NCBI GenBank assembly: GCA_024685545.1
Contig: JAIKVR010000082.1
Span: 1 to 64,000, forward strand
Direction: 5' to 3'
DNA from: Eubacteriales bacterium
GTDB taxonomy: Bacteria; Bacillota; Clostridia; Eubacteriales; Anaerofustaceae
Length of the DNA: 64,000 bases
Positions 44,056 through 53,553 of the stretch are shown in pieces. Numbering within the stretch: position 1 is the stretch's first letter; each line of letters starts with the position of its first letter. Under the pieces are notes generated by a model that worked only from the letters and a program-made list of their open reading frames with translations, made no database searches and had not been told where the DNA came from. A program made the position numbers and the translations under genes.

Positions 44056-45378
44056 TTATTTCTGCTTAGCAAGGTATTCGTTTATAACGGTACGGGCAGT
44101 GCCGATCATGTAGAGGCTGCCGGTGAATGCATAGATCTCGTCCTTTTTGGACAGATCCAACTTACCGGGGATATCATCATAGCTGTCCATAAAATCTACT
44201 TCCATTCCGGGAGAGAGTTCTCTGATCTTTTCAGCCATGGCTTCAGAGGATATGGCTCTGGTCGGGTCATCGGGTGTCAGTGTGTATACTTTTTTAGCAA
44301 CTGAGCAGAGCAGTTTGATAGAATCGTCCACCTGCTTGTCTCCCAGCATACCGTAGAAGAGAGTGACCTTTTGATCCGGGAAGTATTTCTTTATGCTGTC
44401 GGTGAATACGGTAATTCCTTCAAGGTTATGTCCGCCGTCGATGAGAATCACAGGTTCGGTGTTCAGAACTTCGAAACGTCCTGTGAAATGAACATTGCCA
44501 AGACCTTCCTTGATAGCCTCCGGCGTGATGTTCCATCCCTTGGATTTAAGTATCTCGAGGGTATTGAGCACATTCAGGCAATTGTATGTCTGGTAACTTC
44601 CGATAAGAGCCAGCTTGAACTCATCGATACCAAGTATAGAATCCTTCTTCTTGTATTTGAGGATCTGTCCTGAAATATCGTGAGAAAGCACCTCAATGTC
44701 GTCCGGATTGCACAGATGTACTCTTGCGTTCACCGAATCACCCTTGGCCTGGATAACGGGAACGGTCTCAGGAGGAACGAGTCCGTAGACCGAAACATCG
44801 CCGTTTGCCTTAATTATTCCGGCTTTCTCACTGGCGATCTCTTCGATCGTATCTCCAAGATACTGCTGGTGTTCAAGTGAAAGAGAGCATATGACAGAAA
44901 CTTCAGGCAACGGGCAGGTGTTGGTCGCGTCGAGTCTTCCTCCCATACCGACTTCGAATACTATGATGTCTACGTCATGATGCGCATAGTAATAATATGC
45001 TATTGCTGTGATGACCTCGAATTCGGAGGGGCAGTCATAACCCTTTTCAACCATCTTGTCAATCGTGTTCTTGACAATGGTCGTGGTCTCTGCCAGATCG
45101 TCATCGGGTATGGGTACCCTGTTTATCTGTATTCTTTCATTGAATCTCTCAAGATAAGGAGAGATGTAGAGCCCTACCTTGTATCCGGCAGCCTGCAGAA
45201 CATCGGCCGTCATGGCGCAGGTCGAGCCTTTGCCGTTGCTTCCCGCCACATGAACGTATTTCATGCCAAGATGCGGATCGCCCAGTTCATGGAGTAAGGT
45301 GGTTATATTCTCCAAACCTAATTTTTTGCCGAACTTGTGTGTGTTTTCGATGAAGTCCAGCGATTCCTGATAATTCAT
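44056..45378 (-). CDS. folC: Folylpolyglutamate synthase / dihydrofolate synthase
   Basis: 'HVAGSNGKGSTCAMTADVL', 'VFEVGMGGRLDATNTC', 'VILIDGGHNLEGI'. Confidence 0.94.
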   Translation of the reverse strand: MNYQESLDFIENTHKFGKKLGLENITTLLHELGDPHLGMKYVHVAGSNGKGSTCAMTADVLQAAGYKVGLYISPYLERFNERIQINRVPIPDDDLAETTTIVKNTIDKMVEKGYDCPSEFEVITAIAYYYYAHHDVDIIVFEVGMGGRLDATNTCPLPEVSVICSLSLEHQQYLGDTIEEIASEKAGIIKANGDVSVYGLVPPETVPVIQAKGDSVNARVHLCNPDDIEVLSHDISGQILKYKKKDSILGIDEFKLALIGSYQTYNCLNVLNTLEILKSKGWNITPEAIKEGLGNVHFTGRFEVLNTEPVILIDGGHNLEGITVFTDSIKKYFPDQKVTLFYGMLGDKQVDDSIKLLCSVAKKVYTLTPDDPTRAISSEAMAEKIRELSPGMEVDFMDSYDDIPGKLDLSKKDEIYAFTGSLYMIGTARTVINEYLAKQK

Positions 45379-45705
45379 TGTTTTTCCTTTCTGTTTTCCA
45401 GAATTTGATGGTTATATTATACCATAATGCGGAAATAAATTATTACTATTCACAAAGATTTAGAATAGGTCGAAATCGATTAGGCATGACGAAGTTGACT
45501 GCTATTCGGAGGGTGTCCGCAATGATATCCTTCCGGACTGACGACTATTTACCTGGGAAATCGAGTTGCCCGATATCGTCGAAAAATCAGCTAGATCCAT
45601 ATGTTTAAGGTATAATATAAGACAGTTCGAGAATAATCTGAATTTCTCCGAAAAGGGTGAGATAAGAAGAATCGGATCAGATGAGGTTAAGAATCGGAAT
45701 AGCAT

Positions 45706-46473
45706 ATGAGCAGATTTAATTATAACGGTAAAAGTTTATACTACGAAGAACACGGAGATGGAACACCTCTTGTGCTTCTTCACGGCAATACGTCATCAGG
45801 GAAGATGTTCGATCCAGTCGTTCCTTCTCTGTCCCGGAAATATCGTGTGATTACGATAGATTTTCTCGGTTGTGGAAGATCTGACCGAATCAAGCCTTGG
45901 CCGGACGACTTGTGGTATGAATGGGGAGATCAGGTCAGAGAGGTCTGCAGATACTTAAGCGATGAAAAGGTTAATATTTTAGGGGTCAGCGGAGGAGCTC
46001 TGGCTGCCATCAATGTCGCCCTCGATGACCCTGACCTGGTAAATGCCGTGATCGCGGACAGCTTTGAAGGACTTGAGGCTGTGCCTTCCGTTACCAGCAA
46101 TATTAAAAATGGAAGATCTCAGGCAAAGCAAAACGACAGCTTCAGGAGTTATCTTGAGTCGATCCACGGGGCAGACTGGGAAGAAGTATTTGACAGCGAT
46201 ACGGATGCTGTAATCAGACATGCGCTGAATATCGGAGCTTTTTTCCATAAACCGATAGAGGACCTTAAAGTGAGGATGCTGCTTACAGGGAGTCTTGAGG
46301 ATGAAATGTTCCCAAATGGACATTATTGTGATCTTTTCAAGAATATATGCGGAAGGACAGCTTATGCCCAAAGCTATTTATTTGAGCACGGCGGTCATCC
46401 GGCAATGCTGAGTAATACGGAAGAGTATTTAGTGATGGCGGTTGATTTCTTTAGCAAGGATAACACATGCTGA
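45706..46473 (+). CDS. Alpha/beta hydrolase
   Basis: 'PLVLLHGNTSSGKMFDPVVPSL', nucleophile elbow 'ILGVSGGALAA', 'FEHGGHPAML'. Confidence 0.85.
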   Translation: MSRFNYNGKSLYYEEHGDGTPLVLLHGNTSSGKMFDPVVPSLSRKYRVITIDFLGCGRSDRIKPWPDDLWYEWGDQVREVCRYLSDEKVNILGVSGGALAAINVALDDPDLVNAVIADSFEGLEAVPSVTSNIKNGRSQAKQNDSFRSYLESIHGADWEEVFDSDTDAVIRHALNIGAFFHKPIEDLKVRMLLTGSLEDEMFPNGHYCDLFKNICGRTAYAQSYLFEHGGHPAMLSNTEEYLVMAVDFFSKDNTC

Positions 46474-46558
46474 GAGGCAAAGCCAAAACCGCATCTAATA
46501 GCCATCGTCAGGTCTTTAGGCAGCTGTCATATGCTGTCTGTGTGAGATATCTTCTATG

Positions 46559-46578
46559 TACTGTTTGATCAAACAGTA
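46559..46578. promoter_or_regulatory. 20-bp perfect palindrome TACTGTTTGA|TCAAACAGTA upstream of deoD
   Basis: Read directly; intergenic. Confidence 0.6.
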
Positions 46579-46690
46579 GGAATGTCTGGCTAATTCTTCT
46601 CTGGAACACAGCTTCGGCAAATCATATGGACAATTAACACTCAGCTGACCGTTAGTATGATATAATCAAAAAAAATAATGGAGGACAGGA

Positions 46691-47395
46691 ATGTCTACAC
46701 CACATAATACGGCAAATAAAGGCGATTTTGCGAAAACTGTGCTTATGCCCGGCGATCCGATGAGGTCAAAGTTCATAGCAGAGAATTTTCTGAAGGACGC
46801 GGTTCTTGTAAACAATGTCCGCGGTATCAATGGATATACCGGATATTACGAAGGAAAAAGAGTCTCCGTTATGGCTTCAGGGATGGGTATGCCTACTCTT
46901 GGAATCTATGCTCACGAGCTGTTCCTTGAATACGATGTCGATACGATCATTCGCGTAGGTTCAGCCGGAAGCTACAGCGAAAAAGCAAAGATCAGGGATA
47001 TCGTCCTTGCCCAGGCTGCATGCACAGATTCAAATTGGGCATCGCAGTATTTCCTTCGCGGAACGTTCGCCCCTATTGGAGATTTTGATCTTATCCAAAA
47101 AGCAAAGGCTGAAGCGGATAAGGAAGGGATCCGCTGTGTCGTAGGAAATATCCTTTCGACTGATGTCTTCTATCAGCCTGAAGGCGAATGGCAGAGATGG
47201 GCGAAGATGGGCGTATTGGCAGTGGAGATGGAAACGGCAGCGCTTTATATGATTGCCGCCGAGACCGGGAAAAAGGCTCTTTCCATACTGACTATAAGCG
47301 ATAATCTGGCAGATCCTTCCGAGGACACCACTCCCGAAGAACGCGAGAACTCTTTTACCGATATGATAAAGATCGCGCTTAGTATCGCGGAATAA
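46691..47395 (+). CDS. deoD: Purine-nucleoside phosphorylase, DeoD type
   Basis: 'VLMPGDPMRSKFIAENFL', 'GMGMPTLGIYAHELF', 'GVLAVEMETAALYMIAA', 'LTISDNL'. Confidence 0.95.
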   Translation: MSTPHNTANKGDFAKTVLMPGDPMRSKFIAENFLKDAVLVNNVRGINGYTGYYEGKRVSVMASGMGMPTLGIYAHELFLEYDVDTIIRVGSAGSYSEKAKIRDIVLAQAACTDSNWASQYFLRGTFAPIGDFDLIQKAKAEADKEGIRCVVGNILSTDVFYQPEGEWQRWAKMGVLAVEMETAALYMIAAETGKKALSILTISDNLADPSEDTTPEERENSFTDMIKIALSIAE

Positions 47396-47431
47396 TAAAT
47401 CATTTTAGCAGCACATTCATTAAAAAAATGA

Positions 47432-47468
47432 CAAAGACCCGTGCCGGAGTGGCACGGGTCTTTGCTTT
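47432..47468. terminator. Intrinsic terminator CAAAGACCCGTGCC-ggagt-GGCACGGGTCTTTG
   Basis: 14-bp perfect stem between convergent genes. Confidence 0.85.
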
Positions 47469-47475
47469 TGATCTA

Positions 47476-47850
47476 CTACTGAGTGAATCCCATATCTGAA
47501 GGGTCAAAATCCATAAAGGAGAATCCGGTGTCGGCGGCTTTCGAGACAGCCTGCGTGATATCGGTCATCACCTGCGAAAAGGCTGCCTGAGCCATTATGA
47601 ACTCATTCACCTCTCTAACCGCGCTGATCGAAGCGTAGAGGTTGTTAAAATTCCCTATGCTTTCGTCATCAGGCTCCCTTCCCATGAATCTCATTGCTGA
47701 TAATTGTATCTGAGCGGAGAGAAAATCCTTTACCATAGCCTGCCAGGTCTCATTTTGAGAAATCTTTTCAGCAGCGGCATAATACCTTCTGTATTCCGGA
47801 CTTTCCTTTATCGCGTAAGTAAGTTCATTTAATTTATCGTATATGTTCAT
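47476..47850 (-). CDS. YlbF-family regulator-like protein
   Basis: 'LTYAIKESPEYRRYYAAAEKISQNETWQAMVKDFLSAQ...REVNEFIMAQAAFSQVMTDI'. Confidence 0.8.
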   Translation of the reverse strand: MNIYDKLNELTYAIKESPEYRRYYAAAEKISQNETWQAMVKDFLSAQIQLSAMRFMGREPDDESIGNFNNLYASISAVREVNEFIMAQAAFSQVMTDITQAVSKAADTGFSFMDFDPSDMGFTQ

Positions 47851-47853
47851 ATT

Positions 47854-49572
47854 TTACTCTGCCTTCATGATTATCGGCATGACGACAGGCTTTCTCATCG
47901 TCTTACCGAAAAGGTAGGTATCCATGGAGCTTTTAAGATTGCTCTTGATATCCTGCAGGCTGGCGTGTTCAGCAAGCTTGCTTTGAATAATATCCCTGGA
48001 GATTTGCTTGGCTTCTTTTAAAAGGTCTGCGCTGCCTCTCATATAAATGAAACCTCGTGAAAGGATGCTGGGTCCTGCAATGATCTTTTCGTTGTCGATA
48101 GTAGCGGAGATCACGAAAAGCCCGCCTTCGCTGAGCTTCTTTCTGTCCCGCAACACTATACTGCCAATATCCCCTATGCCTGAACCGTCCACCAGGGTTA
48201 TTCCCACATTCAGCTGTTCGACTATCTTCGAGCCGTCTTTCGTTATTTCAAGCACCTGGCCGTTCTGCATGATGTTGATATTCTCTTCTTTCACACCAAG
48301 CTGCTTGGCTATCTCTGCGTGTGCATAAAGCATCTTGTATTCACCGTGGCACGGGACGAAACACCTCGGTCGGGTGAGCGCCAGGATAAGCTCCAGATCG
48401 TTCTGCGAACCGTGGCCTGAGACATGTACATCGGTAGCCCCCTGGTATACCACTTCCGCTCCCTGCTTTATTAGATCGCTTATTACGAATGCTACTGTCT
48501 TTTCGTTTCCGGGAATAGGTGATGCGGAGATGATGACGAAATCGTTACTGTTGATTTTTGCCTGACGGTGTTCTCCTGACGCCATTCTGGAAAGTGCGCT
48601 CATTGGTTCGCCCTGTGAACCGGTTGTAAGCAGTACCAGCTGCTCCGCGGGATACTGGCCTATATCGGATACGTCTATAAGTATACTGTCTTTGAACTTG
48701 AGATACTTCATCTCCTTGGCGACCTTGACCACGTTGACCATGCTGCGCCCAATTACAGCTACTTTTCTTCTGTGTACTCTGGCAGCATCGAATATCTGCT
48801 GTATGCGGTGAATGTTAGTTGAAAAAGACGCTACTATGATTCTTTTTTTAGCTGCCTGAGTAAATAACTGCTCGAAAACCACACCTATGGTTTTTTCGGA
48901 TGCTGTGTGCCCGGGTTTTTCAGCGTTTGTGCTGTCCGAAATGAGCAGATCAATGCCGAATGTTCCGGCTTCGGCGATTCTCGCCAGGTCTATACGCTGG
49001 TTATCCACCGGGGTAAGATCTACTTTGAAGTCTCCGGTATGAAATATGGTTCCGCCCGCGCACTTGATCAGAAGAGCAGCGCTGTCCGGGATCGAATGGT
49101 TCGTCATTACAAACTCTACCATAAATCCCTTCACTGTAACCACAGAACCGTAGTTCACATTGTTCAGGTTCGCTTCGCTCTCCAGTTTATGCTCTGCGAT
49201 TTTATTCTGTAATAGACCGATGGTTAGCTTTGTACCGTAGATTGGTATATTGCCGAATCGTTTGATGAAGTATGGAATCGCTCCGATATGATCTTCGTGC
49301 CCATGAGTAAGAAAAAGGCCCCGGATCCTGTTGAGCTTGTCGTCCAGATAAGAAAAATCGGGGATAACAAAATCTATCCCGTACATTTCGTCGTCGGGAA
49401 ATTTTATCCCGCAGTCTATGATGATAAGATCGTCTTCACATTCGATTATTGTGAAGTTTTTTCCGATTTCCTCCATCCCGCCCAAAGGGATCACTCTGAA
49501 GCTTGGTGCCGGGTTCTCAGTCTTCTGGCTTACGGCAGTTCTACTTTGCGTGGAGGATGTCCTATTCATCAA
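47854..49572 (-). CDS. rnj: Ribonuclease J
   Basis: 'PLGGMEEIGKNFTIIECEDDLIIIDCGIKFPDDEMYGID', 'LTHGHEDHIGAIPYF', 'HVSGHGSQNDLELI'. Confidence 0.95.
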   Translation of the reverse strand: MMNRTSSTQSRTAVSQKTENPAPSFRVIPLGGMEEIGKNFTIIECEDDLIIIDCGIKFPDDEMYGIDFVIPDFSYLDDKLNRIRGLFLTHGHEDHIGAIPYFIKRFGNIPIYGTKLTIGLLQNKIAEHKLESEANLNNVNYGSVVTVKGFMVEFVMTNHSIPDSAALLIKCAGGTIFHTGDFKVDLTPVDNQRIDLARIAEAGTFGIDLLISDSTNAEKPGHTASEKTIGVVFEQLFTQAAKKRIIVASFSTNIHRIQQIFDAARVHRRKVAVIGRSMVNVVKVAKEMKYLKFKDSILIDVSDIGQYPAEQLVLLTTGSQGEPMSALSRMASGEHRQAKINSNDFVIISASPIPGNEKTVAFVISDLIKQGAEVVYQGATDVHVSGHGSQNDLELILALTRPRCFVPCHGEYKMLYAHAEIAKQLGVKEENINIMQNGQVLEITKDGSKIVEQLNVGITLVDGSGIGDIGSIVLRDRKKLSEGGLFVISATIDNEKIIAGPSILSRGFIYMRGSADLLKEAKQISRDIIQSKLAEHASLQDIKSNLKSSMDTYLFGKTMRKPVVMPIIMKAE

Positions 49573-49852
49573 GTCCCTGGTAAAACTCAGTTACCTTATC
49601 GAATTCATCGTCATCTTCGATGTCAACAAGGTAATCCTCTCCATTCTCATCTGTTTCAAGCCTGTAGATGAAGGCGTCATCGCTCTCTTCGTCCTCATAG
49701 AGCACGATGTAATCCTTGCCTTCGAATTCAAATTCGCAGTCCACAAGCAGAGAGACCTCTTCACCCTGATCGTTGATCAGAGTAATCGTTTCCTGTTCGA
49801 GTCCTTCGTACTCGTCTTCCTCGACCTGTTCGATATCTTTCTTCTCGTCCAT
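49562..49852 (-). CDS. DUF1292 protein (YrzB-like)
   Basis: Acidic; 'ITLINDQGEEVSLLVDCEFEFEGKDYIVLYEDEESDDAFIYRLE'; conserved position. Confidence 0.9.
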   Translation of the reverse strand: MDEKKDIEQVEEDEYEGLEQETITLINDQGEEVSLLVDCEFEFEGKDYIVLYEDEESDDAFIYRLETDENGEDYLVDIEDDDEFDKVTEFYQGLDE

Positions 49853-49870
49853 ATTGTTCTTCCTTCTTCC

Positions 49871-50293
49871 TTAGAATGATTTAGTATCAAGATAACTCTG
49901 AAGAATGATCTGCGCCGCAGTCTCATCGACAGAGTTTCTAATTTTTTTCCAGTTTTTGCCTGCCGAAGCCAGAACCCTCTGCGCTTCCTTCGTAGAGAGC
50001 CTTTCATCCCAAAGCATCACTTCGCAAGGAAGGACTTCCTTCATGCGTTCAAACTGTTCACGCACCTTTGCACCTTTGTTCCCTTCGGTGCCGTCCATAT
50101 TTATCGGATAACCGACAAGAAGAAGCCCTACATCCTTTTCTTTGATCAGAGCTTTGATCTTTTCGATATCTTTCTCTTCGCCTTCTGACGCGATGAATCC
50201 TGCTCCCTGGGCGGTTATGCCAAGCAGGTCGCTCACGGCAACGCCGATCCGGGCTTCCCCCAGATCCAGACACATGATTCTCTTTTCGAGCAT
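49871..50293 (-). CDS. ruvX: YqgF/RuvX-family Holliday junction resolvase-like protein
   Basis: 'RIMCLDLGEARIGVAVSD', 'LLVGYPINMDGTEGNKGAKV', 'LWDERLSTKEA'. Confidence 0.92.
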   Translation of the reverse strand: MLEKRIMCLDLGEARIGVAVSDLLGITAQGAGFIASEGEEKDIEKIKALIKEKDVGLLLVGYPINMDGTEGNKGAKVREQFERMKEVLPCEVMLWDERLSTKEAQRVLASAGKNWKKIRNSVDETAAQIILQSYLDTKSF

Positions 50294-50299
50294 AATGCT

Positions 50300-50560
50300 T
50301 TACAGCTCCTTCAAATAAAAGGAGACGATCTCTTCAATGAGCTCATCCCTGTCGACTTTCCTGATGATATTTCTGGCGTCGTTATGGGACGTGATATAAG
50401 TCGGGTCTCCGCTCATTAGGTATCCTACGATCTGATTCACAGGATTATAGCCCTTTTCCTCCATCGCTGCCTTGACCTTTGAGAACACCCCGCTCACTAC
50501 TTTATTGCGTTCGGAGGCTATAGCGAATTTCTGAGTCTGCTGCATCTTATCGGTATCCAA
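50300..50560 (-). CDS. IreB-family regulatory phosphoprotein
   Basis: '[55 protein letters not shown]'. Confidence 0.92.
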   Translation of the reverse strand: MDTDKMQQTQKFAIASERNKVVSGVFSKVKAAMEEKGYNPVNQIVGYLMSGDPTYITSHNDARNIIRKVDRDELIEEIVSFYLKEL

Positions 50561-50620
50561 ACCTTTAAACCTCCTGATTTCAGTTAGTAATCAGTATACT
50601 TGATTATTGCCTTTCTTTCA

Positions 50621-50658
50621 AGGAAAAAAACAAAACGGGATAATTTTCATTATCCCGT
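50621..50658 (-). terminator. Intrinsic terminator of alaS
   Basis: ACGGGATAAT-tttc-ATTATCCCGT with T-rich run on minus strand. Confidence 0.8.
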
Positions 50659-50665
50659 AAACTCT

Positions 50666-53302
50666 TTATAATCCTTCCTTAATAAGCCTGACGGCGTAAT
50701 CCATGCACTGACCGGCAAGCTTTTCATCCTTGAAACCGGCCTGTGCCATATCCGGTCTGCCGCCACCTCCGCTTCCGATAGATGAAGCTACCTTCTTGAT
50801 AAAATCACCGCATTTGAAACCGCTCTTGACAGCCTTGTCCGTCGCTGCACAGAGCATGAGACCTTTTCCGTCATTATGCCCGAGCAGGAATACGACTCCT
50901 GAATCCATCTTGTCCCTGAGCCTGTCGGAAACTTCCCTGAGGTCGTTCGCTGATGCTTCTCCGATATCGTTCACTATGTATTCGATACCGCCTACGTCGA
51001 ATGCGGATGTAAGCATGTCCTTTGCCTTTTCGGCATTGTCTGCATTCTGCTTGGCCTTAAGCTCCTTAGCGAGCCGGTCGTTGGACTCTGTGATCTCATT
51101 GATCCGCGCTGTCAGCTGTGCAGGGGGCACTTTAGCCGCTGCTGCGGCTTCCTCCAGGTCATCTTTCAGGGCCAGCACATATTCGTACGCTTTTCTGCCT
51201 GTGAGGGCTTCGATCCTGCGAACCCCTGCTGCGACACCCGTTTCGGATACTATCTTGAAGAGTCCAGCAAAGCCTGTGTTCTTCAAGTGGCATCCTCCGC
51301 AAAGCTCCATCGAAAAGTCACCGGCTTTGATAATGCGAACCTCGTTGCCGTATTTCTCTCCGAACAATGCTGTGGCGCCCATTTCCTTCGCGGTCTTCAG
51401 ATCTGTGTTGATCACTTCAACAGGAAGGCATTTCAGTATCTGTTCGTTTACTATTCTTTCAGCATTGGCGATCTGTTCCACGCTCATCTTTTCGAAATGA
51501 GAGAAGTCGAATCTGAGTTTGTCCGGTGTTACCTCGCTGCCGGCTTGATTAACATGATTTCCGAGAACGAGTTTAAGTGCCTTGTGCAACAAGTGTGTCG
51601 CCGTGTGGTTGCGGGAAATATCCATTCGGTTGTCCGCATCTACAGTGAGCTTTACGGTATCAGCCAGAGCCAGTGTCCCGCTGGAAAGCTTCACTCTGTG
51701 CGCGAATTTGTCACCGCTTCTGATAGTGTCAGTTACTTCTCCCTGGCCTTTATCGGATTCAATAATGCCTTTGTCTCCGACTTCGCCGCCCATCTCTCCG
51801 TAGAAAGGCGTCTTGTCGGTGATTACCAGACATTCCTCACCTTCGGACACTTCGTCAACGCTCTGATTGCCGCTGATCAGGCATACTACCTTCGCTTCGC
51901 TCTCCAGGGAATCATATCCTATGAATTCAGTGGCTTTCATGCCGGAAACTATTTCCGATATCTCGTCTTTCCATCCTTCGATGCCTTCGGCTTCATGAGC
52001 TTTCTTGGAAGTCTCCTTTTGCAATTGCATCGCCTTGTCGAAGCCGTCAGTGTCAACACCGACTTCCTCTTCGCTGGCTATCTCCATGGTCAGATCCAGC
52101 GGGAAACCGAATGTGTCATAAAGCTTGAAAGCATCCTGACCTGATATCTCGGTGCCTCCGTTTTCCTTGACATCTCTGATGATGCCCATAAGGAGTTCCT
52201 CGCCCTGGTTGATCTTTTCATTGAAACGGTTCTCCTCAACATCGATCATCTTCATGATGAGTTCCTTGTTCTCGAGGAGTTCCGGATAAGCTTCGCTGGA
52301 TGACTCAATTACCTTTTCGGCAGTTTCGGACAGGAATGGCTTCTCGATGCCGAGGAGCTTTCCGTGGCGCATAGCTCTTCTCATCAGTCTTCTGAGCACA
52401 TATCCTCTGCCTTCGTTGGAAGGAATGATACCATCTGAAAGCATGAATACCGTGGAACGTACGTGATCCGTAATGACTCTGACGGATATGTCCTTTTTGA
52501 CTTCGCTGCCGTAATCTACTCCTGCCAGACGGCATATATAATCGCGTACGAATTTGATCGTGTCGACCTCGAAAATATTGTCGACTTCCTGGACTACCAT
52601 CGCCAGTCTTTCCAGGCCCATCCCTGTATCGATGTTCGGATGCTCAAGCTTGTCGTAGCTGCCGTCCTCCTGCCTGTCGAACTGGGTAAACACCAGGTTC
52701 CATACTTCGACGTATCTGTCGCAGTCGCAGCCAGGAGCGCATGTCGGTTTGCCGCAGCCGTATTTTTCGCCCCTGTCGACGTAAATCTCGGAGCATGGTC
52801 CGCACGGTCCGGTTCCGATCTCCCAGAAGTTATCTTCTTTGCCCATACGGGATATATGGTCCTCTGTCATGCCGTCCTGAGCTTTCCAGATGTCATAAGC
52901 TTCGTCATCATCGAGGTATACAGTAGCGTAGAGCAGCTCCTTGGGAATATGTACGAACTCTGTCAGGAATTTCCACGCCCAGTGTATCGCTTCTTTCTTA
53001 AAGTAATCTCCGAATGAGAAGTTGCCGAGCATCTCGAAAAAAGTGCCGTGGCGATCGTCTTTCCCGACATTATCTATATCAGGCGTCCTTATGCACTTCT
53101 GGCAGGTGGTCACCCTTTTGCGGGGGGGAGTCTCCTGACCTGTGAAATATGGCTTTAATGGGGCCATTCCCGAGTTTATAATGAGCAGGCTCTTGTCGTT
53201 GCGCGGTATAAGTGAAAAGCTGTTCAGACGAAGATGCCCGTTTTGCGTTGCGTAATAATCGAGAAACATTTCTCTAAGCTGATTCAATCCGTAGTATTCC
53301 AT
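50666..53302 (-). CDS. alaS: Alanyl-tRNA synthetase
   Basis: 'FLDYYATQNGHLRLNSFSLIPRNDKSLLIINSGMAPLKPYF', 'HTATHLLHKALK', C-terminal 'GSGGGGRPDMAQAG'. Confidence 0.97.
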   Translation of the reverse strand: MEYYGLNQLREMFLDYYATQNGHLRLNSFSLIPRNDKSLLIINSGMAPLKPYFTGQETPPRKRVTTCQKCIRTPDIDNVGKDDRHGTFFEMLGNFSFGDYFKKEAIHWAWKFLTEFVHIPKELLYATVYLDDDEAYDIWKAQDGMTEDHISRMGKEDNFWEIGTGPCGPCSEIYVDRGEKYGCGKPTCAPGCDCDRYVEVWNLVFTQFDRQEDGSYDKLEHPNIDTGMGLERLAMVVQEVDNIFEVDTIKFVRDYICRLAGVDYGSEVKKDISVRVITDHVRSTVFMLSDGIIPSNEGRGYVLRRLMRRAMRHGKLLGIEKPFLSETAEKVIESSSEAYPELLENKELIMKMIDVEENRFNEKINQGEELLMGIIRDVKENGGTEISGQDAFKLYDTFGFPLDLTMEIASEEEVGVDTDGFDKAMQLQKETSKKAHEAEGIEGWKDEISEIVSGMKATEFIGYDSLESEAKVVCLISGNQSVDEVSEGEECLVITDKTPFYGEMGGEVGDKGIIESDKGQGEVTDTIRSGDKFAHRVKLSSGTLALADTVKLTVDADNRMDISRNHTATHLLHKALKLVLGNHVNQAGSEVTPDKLRFDFSHFEKMSVEQIANAERIVNEQILKCLPVEVINTDLKTAKEMGATALFGEKYGNEVRIIKAGDFSMELCGGCHLKNTGFAGLFKIVSETGVAAGVRRIEALTGRKAYEYVLALKDDLEEAAAAAKVPPAQLTARINEITESNDRLAKELKAKQNADNAEKAKDMLTSAFDVGGIEYIVNDIGEASANDLREVSDRLRDKMDSGVVFLLGHNDGKGLMLCAATDKAVKSGFKCGDFIKKVASSIGSGGGGRPDMAQAGFKDEKLAGQCMDYAVRLIKEGL

Positions 53303-53553
53303 AAGTCCCTCCGTTAAATGATTATATCACTTAAAAGCCCTTATCCAACGGTTTATTCAATTCGTGTTAAATTTCCGGGAAATGCATGCTCTGGTTCGGG
53401 AAACGCGGCAGTGAAACCTGTCCAGATTGCTGTTGAGGATTTGTGACTGTTGACCTATACTGCATAAAAATTAAGGACTTATCAATAAAAATGCTCTAAT
53501 ATTGTATTAAGGTAGGCTTATTAGTATAATTGTATTGAATCACGGAGGAGAAT

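Noticed and set aside
51287-52144. 285-aa plus-strand ORF inside alaS
   Set aside because: Antisense to the strongly conserved alaS; composition and lack of SD/motifs indicate a shadow ORF.
53303-53553. Possible T-box leader upstream of alaS
   Set aside because: No T-box AGGGUGGNACCGCG-like sequence or antiterminator/terminator pair seen in either the alaS or the glnS upstream region.
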